A model generated the notes under the pieces. That model saw only the letters and a list, made by a program, of their open reading frames with translations. It made no database searches and had not been told where the DNA came from. A stretch of 64,000 nucleotides of DNA from Adlercreutzia rubneri (GTDB lineage: Bacteria > Actinomycetota > Coriobacteriia > Coriobacteriales > Eggerthellaceae): positions 124,001-188,000 of the forward strand of contig NZ_WPOO01000002.1 in assembly GCF_009755265.1 (NCBI RefSeq). The letters run 5' to 3'. Positions within the stretch are counted from its first letter, which is position 1, and every line of letters begins with the position of its first letter. A program made the translations under genes and the position numbers. Below, piece after piece: positions 42,901-51,870 of the stretch.

Positions 42901-45900
42901 ATAAGGCATTTGACTTTGACATGATGCTGACGGGAGAACCGACGCTCAGCGGTGCATCTGCAGTCCGCAATCATATTCAGGTAACGTACAGCACCAAGGT
43001 TGATGCAAGCGCAGCCCCTGGAGATTCTTTTCACTATAGTACTGTTACGAATGATAACTATGTTACGGCAGAAAAAATTACCAATTGGGGCGATGTGAAA
43101 ATGATTCGCATCGCGGCTACGAGTGATACCGAAAGCATTCCGGAGGATGCGGATCTAAAAGTTAACCTGCGTCTGAGTCCAAAGTTTGACAGCAGCGCCG
43201 ATCTTGTGGGCAGCGTGGTCAACTTTGGGCCTTGCGGCGTGTCTCCCTATTCCGTGGGCAGCACGCTCAATCAGGGGCACAACCCCTTGTCACGCATTCA
43301 AGTTGAGTTCCAGACGGGCGTTATTGAAGGGAAGGTCTTTATTGATAAAGACTTCGATGGCGTCTATACGGAAGACGCGGATGATCTCTATACCGGTAAG
43401 ATTAAAGTAAGTGCACCTCATCAGAATGGAGTTGGCGCCGACGACACCGAAAGCCACGAGACAATTACCGAAACGGGTGTGTTTAAATTCACGGGCCGGC
43501 GGGCAGATACCTACCATGTGATTGTTGCCAACCCCGGCAGCAGCGATGCCAACGGCGATAATCCGCTGAAGTTTTCTCTACCAGAAAGTGGAGGGGCGTT
43601 TGGTCTGGGTGATGACGAGACGACCGCTACGGCCACGGTGACGCTTGAAAAAGGAACAGGCAAAGGCACCGCCGATCTGGCGATTGGTCTTCAGCAACCC
43701 CATACTGTTTCCTTTAGTGCAGAAAACGCAACGCTGAGCGCCTCTTCAACCAAGGTGTGGCACAACGATGCGCTGAAGGAGGGCATTCCGACGGTTACGG
43801 CCTCGAGTGGCTGGAGATTCACGGGGAACTGGACAGACGAAGCCACCACGTATACCACTGACCAGTTGAAGGAGCAGGTAATCAATGCGGATGACAAGAC
43901 CTTTGCTGCCGAGGTGAAGAAGCTCTACTCGGTGACCTATGACTTGAACGGCGGAACCGGAGCGGGTGCTCCGGAAACCACGCAGCATGTTGAAGGCGAG
44001 AAGGTTTCGCCAAATTATACGGGCACCAGCAGTCTGAACAAGGGAGAGAAGACGATCTTTGTCGGCTGGAGCCTGGAGAAAATCGCGGACGTTCTTCAGG
44101 AGGATGCGACTCAAGAAACCATCGGCAAGATCATCTCTACGGATCAGCATGACATGCCCGATCATGACGTCCACCTTTATGCCGTCTATGCGATGGATGC
44201 CAATGGTAACAGCAATCCGGATTACAACGACGATGCCGTCCATGTCCGTTATCACGGCAACAATGGTGACTATACCGACATCATCTGTCCCCACCATCAT
44301 GTGATAGGGGCAAAGGAACAGCTCTCCACCAACGGTGCGGTTTCCGGTAAAAGCCTGGGGCATGATGACGACGCATCGAGTGCTGCCGCTGAGGTAAAAA
44401 ACCATACCTTTACTTACGGTACCAACATCTTTGTCGGCTGGAGCACTACGCCGATCCTTGACCGTGTGATAAAAACCAAGGCGGATCACGATGACTTGAA
44501 AGACAGCATCGTGACAGAGGTGACGATGCTGTCAAAGCCAGGCGCCGACGTTTCTGCGGATGACGCTAAAGATACGAGCAAGTACGCCGATGCAGATGGC
44601 AATACCAACGTCTACGCCGTCTGGGCCGCCGATCGCAACGGGAACAAAGTAGCTGACTACACAGAAGAATATCAGCTGACCTATGAAGCCAACGCTAGAG
44701 ACGGTGACACGGTTGGCGCGATGCCCACGATCAGCGGAGCGCACATCCCCTCCGACAAGGTGACCTTGAGCGACGCCAAGCCCACGCATAGCGATGTAGA
44801 TGGCAAGAAAGTGGTTTTCATCGGTTGGACCGAAACGCAAACGAATTCAATTTTCGGCCGTGCCGATGAGGCGCCGGCTACGGTTACCGAAGTCACCTTT
44901 GGAGCTGCTGACAAGACAGTCTACGCTGCCTGGGGCTATGACGAAGACGACGATGGCGTGGCCGATGCGCTGGAAACGTACTCTCTCATCTACGATCTTA
45001 ACGGAGGCAGCGGAACGCCTCCAGCGCAAGTGAGCAATATCGCGAAAGGCAGTGAAGTCAAGCTGACCACGGAGGCAGGTTTCCGTCGCAACGCCAATGA
45101 GCTTTTCGTCGGATGGAGCGCCACGGAACACGAGGATGCCTTCACGGCGGCCCAGAAGGAGGAGCTCAAGCAGGCTCTCATCACAGGCACGAGCGTCATT
45201 TTCGATACGGCGGACAGAACGTTGTATGCCGTTTGGGCTGCCGACCGCAACGGCAACCACGTGGCGGACTATCAAGAGCCGCAGTACAAGATCAATTATG
45301 ACGGCAACGCGCAGTCGGGAGGGTCGATCGAAGGCTTGCCCAGCGATAGCGAAATCCATCTGACGAGTGAAACCGTCACGCTCAGCACCGCTACGCCAAT
45401 CTATCACTCTGCCGACGGCAAGAGCATCGCTTTCCTTGGTTGGACGGAGCGGCCCGCCAAGATCCTGAGCCGCAGCGATGACGAGCCGACCTTGGTAACG
45501 AGCGTTGCGTTCGACGATGCCGATAAAACCGTCTATGCCGCTTGGGGCTATGACGACAACAGGAACAATGTCGCCGACGTATTGGAGACCTACTCGCTTT
45601 CCTACGATTTGAATGGCGGCGTTGGCTCTGCCCCGGCAGGCCAGACCGACATCAGGAAGGGCACGCCGGTTCCGTTGACGTCGGATACGGGCTTCAGCCG
45701 GCAGCCCAGAAATCCCGACGGCATCACAGAAATCTTCGCAGGTTGGAGTCGGGCTAAGCACGAAGATGCCTTTACAGCGGAGCAGCGAGATGAAGCAAAG
45801 AAGGCGCTGGTCTCGGGCAAAATTATCATGGGAACGGAAGACCTTACTCTCTATGCCGTATGGGCACAGGACCGCAACAATAGCGGAGTACCTGATTTCT

Positions 45901-46844
45901 CCGAAACGTCATACAAGATCATCTACGACGGAAACGCTCAGGAAAATGGTACAGTTAAGGGGCTTCCCGTTGATGAGGGGCTTCATCTTGCCGGCGACAC
46001 GGTATCTCTCGGCAGTGCTCGGCCCACTCACAGCGGCCTGAACGGCAAGGAAGTGGTGTTCCTCGGCTGGACGCTCAGTCGTGTCGACGGCATCTTCGAT
46101 CATGAGGCGGCGCCCACCTCTGCCGATGAGGGCATGGCTCGCGATGGAGCGGCCTCCCACGCCTATGTTAATAGCGTGGAGCTTGTCGATGCCGATGTAA
46201 CGGTGTACGCGGCATGGGGGTATCAGGAGCATGTTTGGGGCGACTGGGCTGTCGAAACTCCTTCGACCTGCGTTCAGCAAGGAACCGAAAAGCGCACCTG
46301 CACTACGTGTGACGCCGTTGAAAGACGGCCGCTCGATGTTCTTCCCCACGAGTGGGAGGCGAATTTCACGGTAGACAAGCCCGTTACCTGCGTTGAGGAC
46401 GGTCTGAAATCGAATCATTGCAAGCATTGCGGCGCAACGAGATATGCGACGCCCATCCCGTCGGTGGGGCACGTGTTCGGCGGTTGGAAGGCCGATGCGG
46501 CGGGGCACTGGCGCGAGTGCACTGTCTGCAACGTCAAGGCGGCTGCGGGGGCTCATGAGTTCCGCGAGGTGATGGCCGATGATGGGCGTCGTCACGAGGT
46601 GTGCTCGGTTTGCGGTTACGATCGCGAGAAGCAGGCTATTCTCCCCGCGACGGATGGCGCGAGTGCGGCCAATGGCAGAGGCGGTTCCAGTTGGTTCCAA
46701 ACGCTAATCCATCTTCCGCAGACGGGCGATCCGCAGGGTTGGTGGGTGGTCGTCCTTTTGGTGGCAACAGCACTTGGGGCGGGCATTTCGGTAGTAGCCT
46801 TCGGGCGCATGCGCCGTCTTGCGAGGGGTCGACACGCCAAATAG
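39993..46844 (+). CDS. Giant LPQTG-anchored repeat surface protein
   Basis: The product of about 2,283 residues is secreted and wall-linked. After a signal peptide (basic RRQRRKEQ, then a hydrophobic run to ALA) comes a long beta-rich head (about 100-1100). One SdrD-B-like domain follows (KVFIDKDFDGVY), and then seven repeats of the Listeria-Bacteroides/InlB B type (YDLNGG ... FVGWS), alternating between two subtypes. Between repeats are six calcium-site-like linkers such as DRNGNKVADYTE. The C-terminus has several CxxC modules and the sorting signal LPQTGD, hydrophobic helix and basic tail. The ATG at 39993 has AAGGA 7 nt upstream; an ATG at 39954 is also possible. The middle is AT-richer than both ends. 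A probable adhesin. Confidence 0.88.
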   Translation: MEKRRQRRKEQLRNRTVALAAGLLLAGVCGVSSALAATGGSDGFDVVDVLQDTASLSAAPSSLVPAEDDALWQVAAEGGSDAALKEIASRGANLLAARSGGQRAVEGMRITTALIKVEGVLDQNLANDSSFSVDFNKQFTLHIEVESELNLANKKVEITVPDGLTVVEYPIPERGDMAESVTPESIDQLHSVNNYGGYHPTNGTITYSLKNTAEKNSFNIVLAPDTVLWNRTKEQELKDSLKIEVYTGDRTYQTISATPKITGKYNDTPSDNRAIQTGPRLSRIGVKTGVPTAANQPFALRQIWINPDKDYIDMPQFFKKLELTIALPYYTENGNNIYAKLDHITWDPAGESTRLNLLDPENHKGGDDSYKDGFNFTKTVDDANHTVKLTWENLYLEYAQDYFTPYFKWTSDCDITTTNAVRWGSDSILNTGKTAPGCYEGKTPTTGDASAVGGTITWQDDSTWYLYNGDCTTLSFTAQAGESMSVNGKANNQPIYNNYASDSNIIYYLGQFHVVNQGGAVSANKTVEFTYGNNDKIGVTAQKIPATTGNVVEVWYTTTTNPTEQKYNGTLISSGGFVAFTTQMAGLGKGEYFTKIKANVGSYEKDYVGYVSSRDQDPTSGYATTFGKLLTADEATYSNFASMKMYDTGSGDSTAKSGNYTVKVTNTRGEIPLAMEQAYEENSLERVPILSKTSATAGETITFNGLLSSSAYPYSSNNITTDQEIYIRLPEKITVKNLKLYQEVGRMADKVFLLDAVTETVTSPQRTEIAKDSYSFVEVTSAAETGYKLYKITFMDADNPAKVGWFTDGLGQYQIGISFDMEIAKDADAMTLDMRDCVRFKSASLTSTSNNGTLAQYQVMDDRVRYSTFNVNAKGAKLSVVAARLGLTFTFGARMLDKSNTEPDYDAGDYSNFEEKGDKVYLKDADHVVDMLFTLKNETGRVFSKDDAQAFYYFIPVPKEGDFWDSHMQDKAFDFDMMLTGEPTLSGASAVRNHIQVTYSTKVDASAAPGDSFHYSTVTNDNYVTAEKITNWGDVKMIRIAATSDTESIPEDADLKVNLRLSPKFDSSADLVGSVVNFGPCGVSPYSVGSTLNQGHNPLSRIQVEFQTGVIEGKVFIDKDFDGVYTEDADDLYTGKIKVSAPHQNGVGADDTESHETITETGVFKFTGRRADTYHVIVANPGSSDANGDNPLKFSLPESGGAFGLGDDETTATATVTLEKGTGKGTADLAIGLQQPHTVSFSAENATLSASSTKVWHNDALKEGIPTVTASSGWRFTGNWTDEATTYTTDQLKEQVINADDKTFAAEVKKLYSVTYDLNGGTGAGAPETTQHVEGEKVSPNYTGTSSLNKGEKTIFVGWSLEKIADVLQEDATQETIGKIISTDQHDMPDHDVHLYAVYAMDANGNSNPDYNDDAVHVRYHGNNGDYTDIICPHHHVIGAKEQLSTNGAVSGKSLGHDDDASSAAAEVKNHTFTYGTNIFVGWSTTPILDRVIKTKADHDDLKDSIVTEVTMLSKPGADVSADDAKDTSKYADADGNTNVYAVWAADRNGNKVADYTEEYQLTYEANARDGDTVGAMPTISGAHIPSDKVTLSDAKPTHSDVDGKKVVFIGWTETQTNSIFGRADEAPATVTEVTFGAADKTVYAAWGYDEDDDGVADALETYSLIYDLNGGSGTPPAQVSNIAKGSEVKLTTEAGFRRNANELFVGWSATEHEDAFTAAQKEELKQALITGTSVIFDTADRTLYAVWAADRNGNHVADYQEPQYKINYDGNAQSGGSIEGLPSDSEIHLTSETVTLSTATPIYHSADGKSIAFLGWTERPAKILSRSDDEPTLVTSVAFDDADKTVYAAWGYDDNRNNVADVLETYSLSYDLNGGVGSAPAGQTDIRKGTPVPLTSDTGFSRQPRNPDGITEIFAGWSRAKHEDAFTAEQRDEAKKALVSGKIIMGTEDLTLYAVWAQDRNNSGVPDFSETSYKIIYDGNAQENGTVKGLPVDEGLHLAGDTVSLGSARPTHSGLNGKEVVFLGWTLSRVDGIFDHEAAPTSADEGMARDGAASHAYVNSVELVDADVTVYAAWGYQEHVWGDWAVETPSTCVQQGTEKRTCTTCDAVERRPLDVLPHEWEANFTVDKPVTCVEDGLKSNHCKHCGATRYATPIPSVGHVFGGWKADAAGHWRECTVCNVKAAAGAHEFREVMADDGRRHEVCSVCGYDREKQAILPATDGASAANGRGGSSWFQTLIHLPQTGDPQGWWVVVLLVATALGAGISVVAFGRMRRLARGRHAK

Positions 46845-46868
46845 CGGGAAGGATCATCGGATGGAGCT

Positions 46869-46891
46869 ACGAGAGGACAAGCTCTCGTGTT
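46869..46891 (+). terminator. Terminator candidate after the giant surface protein
   Basis: ACGAGAG-GACAAG-CTCTCGT is a perfect 7-bp stem followed by GTTT, 25 nt after the stop codon. The T run is short. Confidence 0.45.
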
Positions 46892-47067
46892 TAGCAGGAA
46901 AGTAGGGCAGGGTGACGCCAAGCAGCCGTCGGGCATCGTATGATTCGCGTAAAATCGTAACATCGCAAAAGGGCGATACGGGATTCGCTTCGGATGGTGC
47001 GGATCCGGCGATGCGCGAGGCGAGTCGCTTCGCTTTGCGCACCGTAAAGCATGAGAAAGGTGAACCG

Positions 47068-47181
47068 ATGGGTTTTCCGAGGGAATTAAAGAGAACTGCT
47101 GCTGGTGCGGCCGGCTGCAGCTGCCCTTTTAATCCTCAGGGCAAAAAACAGCTCGGGGGGGGGGCTCCCAGAAAACAATAG
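47068..47181 (+). CDS. Candidate 37-residue peptide containing a G10 tract
   Basis: This short ORF has an AAAGGTG site 5 nt before its ATG and encodes a basic peptide with a CSC motif. Ten consecutive G residues (47155-47164) fall in its 3' part. With 11 G residues the frame would stay open to a TAG at 47274-47276, 2 nt before the GTG of the response regulator gene; with 9 it would end near 47200. Whether it is translated is unknown. It may be a leader that sets expression of the downstream regulator. Confidence 0.35.
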   Translation: MGFPRELKRTAAGAAGCSCPFNPQGKKQLGGGAPRKQ

Positions 47182-47278
47182 GCGCCGCAAGGGGCGCTGA
47201 CCCCTCTGTTGCGACCGCGCCGACCGCGCCGACCGTCCTTGCGGCCGCCCCTTCGAACGGGAGAGGGGGCAGATAGTC

Positions 47279-47941
47279 GTGGCGAACATCGTTATTGTTG
47301 AAGGCGAGCAATGCGTGGCTGATGTCGTGAAAGCCGCCTTCGAGCGCGAGGGCCATTATTGCGTCACGGTGTGTGACGGGCTTGATGCCGTTGACGCCAT
47401 TGTAGAAGCGGATTTCGATCTTGCCGTTCTGGGCCTTGGTCTGACGGGCATCGACAGTATTCAATTACTCGAGTACATTCGCACGCTCGATATCCCTACG
47501 ATCATGGTGCTTGACGCCTCTCAAGAGAAAGAGTGCCTGCACTGCATGGAAATCGGGGCAAGCGCCTGCATCATCAAGCCTTTTTCGGTTCGGGAGCTGC
47601 TGTCGTGCGCCAATAAGTTTCTCGAACGCGGCGCGCTCCGCGAGACGCTGCGCATGGGCACGACGGAGATCGATACGACGGCGCGGCAGGTGCGCATAGC
47701 CGGATGCGAAGTGGTTCTTTCCCCCAAAGAGTACGATCTGCTCATGCTGTTCGTGAGGAATCCCCATCGCGCTTTTAGCCGAGAAGATATTTATGAGCGC
47801 GTATGGCACGGTTATTACCCTTCGAAGTCGAAGGCTGTCGATATAGCCGTTGCGCGTTTACGGAAAAAGATGGGCTGGGACGCGGAGATCAAGGCCATCC
47901 GCAAATTCGGCTACCGATTCGATCCGCCATCTATGGGTTAA
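47279..47941 (+). CDS. OmpR-like response regulator with degenerate receiver
   Basis: This 220-residue protein has an intact winged-helix output domain (LSPKEYDLLMLFVRNP ... IKAIRKFGYRF). Its receiver has lost the phosphorylation site: the usual LDL position reads LGLGLTG, the N-terminal acidic pair is replaced by VEGE, and the Thr/Ser switch position reads VLDAS. The KPF lysine remains. It is probably phosphorylation-independent. The start is GTG after GGAGAGGGGG. No kinase is adjacent. It follows the giant surface protein and may control it, which is inference from position only. Confidence 0.82.
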   Translation: MANIVIVEGEQCVADVVKAAFEREGHYCVTVCDGLDAVDAIVEADFDLAVLGLGLTGIDSIQLLEYIRTLDIPTIMVLDASQEKECLHCMEIGASACIIKPFSVRELLSCANKFLERGALRETLRMGTTEIDTTARQVRIAGCEVVLSPKEYDLLMLFVRNPHRAFSREDIYERVWHGYYPSKSKAVDIAVARLRKKMGWDAEIKAIRKFGYRFDPPSMG

Positions 47942-48073
47942 TCCGTCATCTTTCCAGCCATCACCTCGCCTTTTCCCTGCGCGATTATCGTGATTCACGA
48001 GTGCGAGTTGTTGCCAGTTTGTTAGAATGGGGCATACTCGCAACAAATGTGTCCGAAGGAGAGATGCGCGCCC

Positions 48074-49309
48074 ATGGAAATGACGAAAGAGCAGCTTGAG
48101 CTTATCGCCAATCAGCTGGCCACCATTAAGGAGCGGTCGCCGTTCTACGCGAAGAAGTTCGAAGGTATCGATGTCGCGGACGTGCGCACCCAGGCCGACT
48201 TCGAAAAGCTGCCCTTTTCCGAGAAAGATGACCTGCGCGCGGTGTATCCGCTGGGGTTGCAGGCGGTGCCCGACGAGGAAGTCGTGCGCATCCACAGCTC
48301 CTCGGGCACCACGGGCACGCCGGTTATCATCCCCTACACCCAGCAGGACGTCATCGACTGGGCCACGCAGTTCGCCCGCTGCTACGAGATGGCGGGCATC
48401 ACCCCGCTCGACCGCATCCAAATCACCCCGGGCTACGGCCTGTGGACGGCCGGCATCGGTTTCCAGCTGGGCGCCGAGCGCCTGGGCGCCATGGCCATTC
48501 CCATGGGGCCGGGCAACACCGAGAAGCAGCTGAAGATGATGCAGGATCTGAAGTCCACGGTCATCTGCGCCACCAGCTCCTACGCGCTGCTTCTCGCCGA
48601 GGAGATCACCAAGCGCAACCTGCGCGACAAGATTCACCTGAAGAAGGGCGTCATCGGCTCCGAGCGCTGGGGCGAGAAGATGCGCAACCGCATTCAGGAC
48701 GAGCTGGGCATCGAGATTTACGACATTTACGGCCTCACCGAGGTGTACGGCCCGGGCATCGGCATTTCCTGCGACGCTCACGACGGCATGCACATCTGGG
48801 ACGACTTTGTCTACATCGAGATCGTCGATCCCGAAACCGGCGAGGTGCTGCCCGACGGCCAGGAGGGCGAGCTCGTGCTCACCACGCTGCGCAAGCAGGG
48901 CGCGCCGCTCATTCGCTACCGCACCCACGACCTCACGCGCATCGTGCCCGGCACCTGCGCCTGCGGCAGCCGCCATCCGCGCATCGCCACGCTCACCGGG
49001 CGCACCGACGATATGTTCAAGGTGAAGGGCTGCAACATGTTCCCGGCCCAGGTGGAGGAGGTCATCAAGGCCACCGACGGCACCAGCTCCGAATACCAGG
49101 TGATGATCGAGGCCGTCGATGGCCACGACGTGCTCACCGTGCTGTTCGAGACGCCGCTTGAAGGCGAGGCGCTGGCGCGCTGCGAGGAGGAGCTCGCGCT
49201 CATCTTCAAGGCGAAGCTCGGCTGCACGCCGGAGGCGAAGGGCGTGCCCATGGGCGAGCTGCCGCGTTCCGAAAAGAAGACCAAGCGCATCTTCGACAGC
49301 CGCTACTAA
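48074..49309 (+). CDS. Phenylacetate-CoA ligase-like adenylating enzyme (PaaK family)
   Basis: This 411-residue acyl-adenylate enzyme carries the phosphate-binding loop SSSGTTGTPV, YGLTEVYGPG, and the hinge region GRTDDMFKVKGCNMFP. It matches PaaK-type ligases, which activate phenylacetate or related aryl acids to CoA esters and are shorter than other AMP-forming ligases. Such proteins are often found with indolepyruvate oxidoreductase, in the ADP- or AMP-forming recovery of aryl acids. GAAGGAG lies about 11 nt before the ATG; the ATG two codons later is equally possible. Confidence 0.88.
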   Translation: MEMTKEQLELIANQLATIKERSPFYAKKFEGIDVADVRTQADFEKLPFSEKDDLRAVYPLGLQAVPDEEVVRIHSSSGTTGTPVIIPYTQQDVIDWATQFARCYEMAGITPLDRIQITPGYGLWTAGIGFQLGAERLGAMAIPMGPGNTEKQLKMMQDLKSTVICATSSYALLLAEEITKRNLRDKIHLKKGVIGSERWGEKMRNRIQDELGIEIYDIYGLTEVYGPGIGISCDAHDGMHIWDDFVYIEIVDPETGEVLPDGQEGELVLTTLRKQGAPLIRYRTHDLTRIVPGTCACGSRHPRIATLTGRTDDMFKVKGCNMFPAQVEEVIKATDGTSSEYQVMIEAVDGHDVLTVLFETPLEGEALARCEEELALIFKAKLGCTPEAKGVPMGELPRSEKKTKRIFDSRY

Positions 49310-49351
49310 GCGCGCCGCATTCGAAAGGGGGCGAGAGCCATCATTACGAGC

Positions 49352-51460
49352 TTGAGTGAGAAGCAGACGATCCTCATCGTTGATGACTCGATGCTGAATC
49401 GCGCATTGCTTGCCGACATGATCGGCGATGCCTACCGCATCATCGAGGCGGAGGACGGCAAGCAGGCCGTGGCGGCGTTGCAGAAAGAGGGCGCGGGCAT
49501 ATCGCTCGTGCTGCTCGACTACGTCATGCCGCAGATGAACGGCTTCGACGTGCTGGAGGTCATGAACAAAAACGGCTGGATCAAGGACATCCCGGTCATC
49601 ATGGTGTCCGCCGAGTCCGACGCCGCCTATATCGAACGCGCCTACGAGCTGGGCGTGACCGACTTCATCAACCGCCCCTACGACGTGAACATCGTCCGCC
49701 GCCGCGTCATGAACACGCTCATGCTGTACCAGAAGCAGCGCACGCTCATGGGCATGGTGGCCGACCAGGTGTACGAGCGCGAGAAGTCCAACAACCTCAT
49801 GGTGTACATCTTGTCGCACATCGTGGAGTTCCGCAACGGCGAAAGCGGCATGCACGTGCTGAATGTGCAGGCCATGACCGAGATGATCTTGACGCAGCTC
49901 ATGCGCCTGACCGATCAGTATCCGCTGACCACCGAGGACATCTCGCTTATCACGATGGCCTCCAGCTTGCACGACATCGGCAAGATCGCCATCCCCGAGG
50001 AGATCCTGAACAAGCCGGGCCGTTTCACCGACGAAGAGTTCGCCATCATGAAGACCCACTCCGCCGTGGGCTCCGATATGCTGGACGATCTGGAGCTGTA
50101 CAAGGACGAGAAGCTAGTGAAGGTCGCGCGGGACATCTGCCGCTGGCACCATGAGCGCTGGGACGGCCGGGGGTACCCCGATGGCCTTGTGGGCGACGAC
50201 ATTCCCATATCGGCCCAGGTAGTTGCCCTGGCCGATGTGTACGACGCCCTTACGAGTCGCCGCGTTTACAAGCCGCCGTTCAGCCACGAAGAGGCCCTGC
50301 GCATGATTCGCGAAGGGGAGTGCGGCGCGTTCAACCCGCTTATTCTGGAATGCCTGACGGCGGTGGCGGGTGATTTGGAGAAGCGCCTGAACCACGGCAT
50401 CACGGGCCGCGAGATTTCGATTGACTCGCTGCATTTGTCCGAGGCGACGCTGGATAACGGCGACGCCGAGGCCTCGAGCCGCACCCTCGAGCTGCTCGAC
50501 TACGAGCGCATGAAGTACCACTTCTTCGCTTCCATGAGCAACGAGGTGCAGTTCGAGTTCACCGAAGAGCCGCCGATGATCGTGCTGTCCGACTGGAGCG
50601 ACCACAAGCTCGATCTGCCCGAAATTATCATGGATCCCTACAACGATGAGGCTTTCTGCGCGACGTTCGGCAAGGAGAACCTGGAGAAGCTCAGCCGTCT
50701 TCTGCGCACCACCACCATTGATGATCCGGTGATCGATATGGAGATGGAAGCCACCGTGGGCGACGAGCTGCGTTGGTTCCATGTGCTGGCCCGCGCGCTG
50801 TGGTCGGGGCCGTCCGATCCGGTTTACCTGGGCTCTATCGGTAAGCTCATCGATATCGACGATCGCCAGGCTGAGCTGATCGACCTGCAGTTCAAGGCCT
50901 ACCACGATCCGCTGACGGAAGTGGTCAACGGCGCCTTCGCCCGCAAGGTCATCGCCGAGCGCTTGGGCTCGGGGGAGGCGTGCGACCGTCATCGCGACCG
51001 TCATGTGCTGGCGTTGTGCGATCTGGATTTCTTCAAGCAGGCCAACGACACCTACGGCCACCAGTTCGGCGATCGCGTGCTGAAGCACTTCGCGGAGCGC
51101 CTGCAGGAAAGCGTGCGCGGTGAGGACGTCGTGGCTCGCGTGGGCGGCGACGAGTTCCTCTTGTGCATGGAATGCCCCGTCGACCCGCGTCCGCTGATCG
51201 ACCGCATCCATCGGTCGCTTGAGGGTGACTTCGAAGGCTTCCCGCTGTCGGTTTCCATGGGTGTGGCCATTGCCGGTAGCGATGTGCGCGACTACGATGA
51301 GCTGTTCCGCCGGGCCGATGTAGCGCTGTATCACAAGAAGCGCGGTGGCCGCAGCGGGTACGTGTTTTACAGCGATTTGGACGAGAAAGAACGGGATTTG
51401 CTGCTTGAAGAGGCGCATACGGCGCTTTCGGGCATCGACAGAGACGAATCTGACCAGTAG
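49352..51460 (+). CDS. Response regulator with HD-GYP and GGDEF output domains
   Basis: This 702-residue protein joins three modules. A receiver (D11-D12, phospho-accepting D56) is followed by an HD-GYP domain (H207-D208 in HDIGKIAIP; HHERWDGRGYP at 266-276). Then come a linker domain and a C-terminal GGDEF domain with intact G598-G-D-E-F602. HD-GYP enzymes hydrolyse c-di-GMP and GGDEF enzymes make it, so this protein could set its level in both directions. The frame opens with TTG, without a well-spaced ribosome-binding site (GGGGG is 19 nt away), so the true start is uncertain. It is followed 31 nt later by the HPt protein gene. Confidence 0.9.
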   Translation: MSEKQTILIVDDSMLNRALLADMIGDAYRIIEAEDGKQAVAALQKEGAGISLVLLDYVMPQMNGFDVLEVMNKNGWIKDIPVIMVSAESDAAYIERAYELGVTDFINRPYDVNIVRRRVMNTLMLYQKQRTLMGMVADQVYEREKSNNLMVYILSHIVEFRNGESGMHVLNVQAMTEMILTQLMRLTDQYPLTTEDISLITMASSLHDIGKIAIPEEILNKPGRFTDEEFAIMKTHSAVGSDMLDDLELYKDEKLVKVARDICRWHHERWDGRGYPDGLVGDDIPISAQVVALADVYDALTSRRVYKPPFSHEEALRMIREGECGAFNPLILECLTAVAGDLEKRLNHGITGREISIDSLHLSEATLDNGDAEASSRTLELLDYERMKYHFFASMSNEVQFEFTEEPPMIVLSDWSDHKLDLPEIIMDPYNDEAFCATFGKENLEKLSRLLRTTTIDDPVIDMEMEATVGDELRWFHVLARALWSGPSDPVYLGSIGKLIDIDDRQAELIDLQFKAYHDPLTEVVNGAFARKVIAERLGSGEACDRHRDRHVLALCDLDFFKQANDTYGHQFGDRVLKHFAERLQESVRGEDVVARVGGDEFLLCMECPVDPRPLIDRIHRSLEGDFEGFPLSVSMGVAIAGSDVRDYDELFRRADVALYHKKRGGRSGYVFYSDLDEKERDLLLEEAHTALSGIDRDESDQ

Positions 51461-51491
51461 ACTGTCACCCAAGGGATAAAAGGAGACCGAG

Positions 51492-51854
51492 ATGTCGTTG
51501 GAGATTGCTTACGCTGCCATGGGCGGCGATTTGGAAACCGTGCGCGGACGCTTGCTTACCGACGAGCGCATCGAGAAGTTCGCGAAGATCTTTTTGCAGG
51601 ACACATCGATGCAGACGTTGGAAAGCGCTCTTGAGGCGGGCGACCTCCCCGAGGCCTATCGCGGTGCCCATACGCTGAAGGGCGTGAGCCGCGATTTGGG
51701 CTTCACGCCGCTGTTCGAAGCCGCCGCCGCCCTGTCCGATGCGCTGCGTTTGGATGACGCCGGCGTGCCGGCCAACATGGAAGCGGTTCCTGAGCTCATG
51801 CCGGCCGTGCGCGACGCCTATGCCCTGGTGGTCGACTCCATCGCCATCATCTAA
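51492..51854 (+). CDS. Stand-alone HPt phosphotransfer protein
   Basis: This 120-residue helical protein carries the HPt motif AHTLKG with phospho-accepting H60. It would shuttle phosphoryl groups from the hybrid kinase encoded downstream to the REC/HD-GYP/GGDEF protein upstream. The gene order matches this route. It ends 16 nt before the kinase start codon. Confidence 0.88.
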   Translation: MSLEIAYAAMGGDLETVRGRLLTDERIEKFAKIFLQDTSMQTLESALEAGDLPEAYRGAHTLKGVSRDLGFTPLFEAAAALSDALRLDDAGVPANMEAVPELMPAVRDAYALVVDSIAII

Positions 51855-51870
51855 CAAAGGAACCCAGCGA

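Noticed and set aside
47858..50059. 733-residue minus-strand frame opposite the PaaK-like gene
   Set aside because: Shadow frame crossing several real genes on the other strand.
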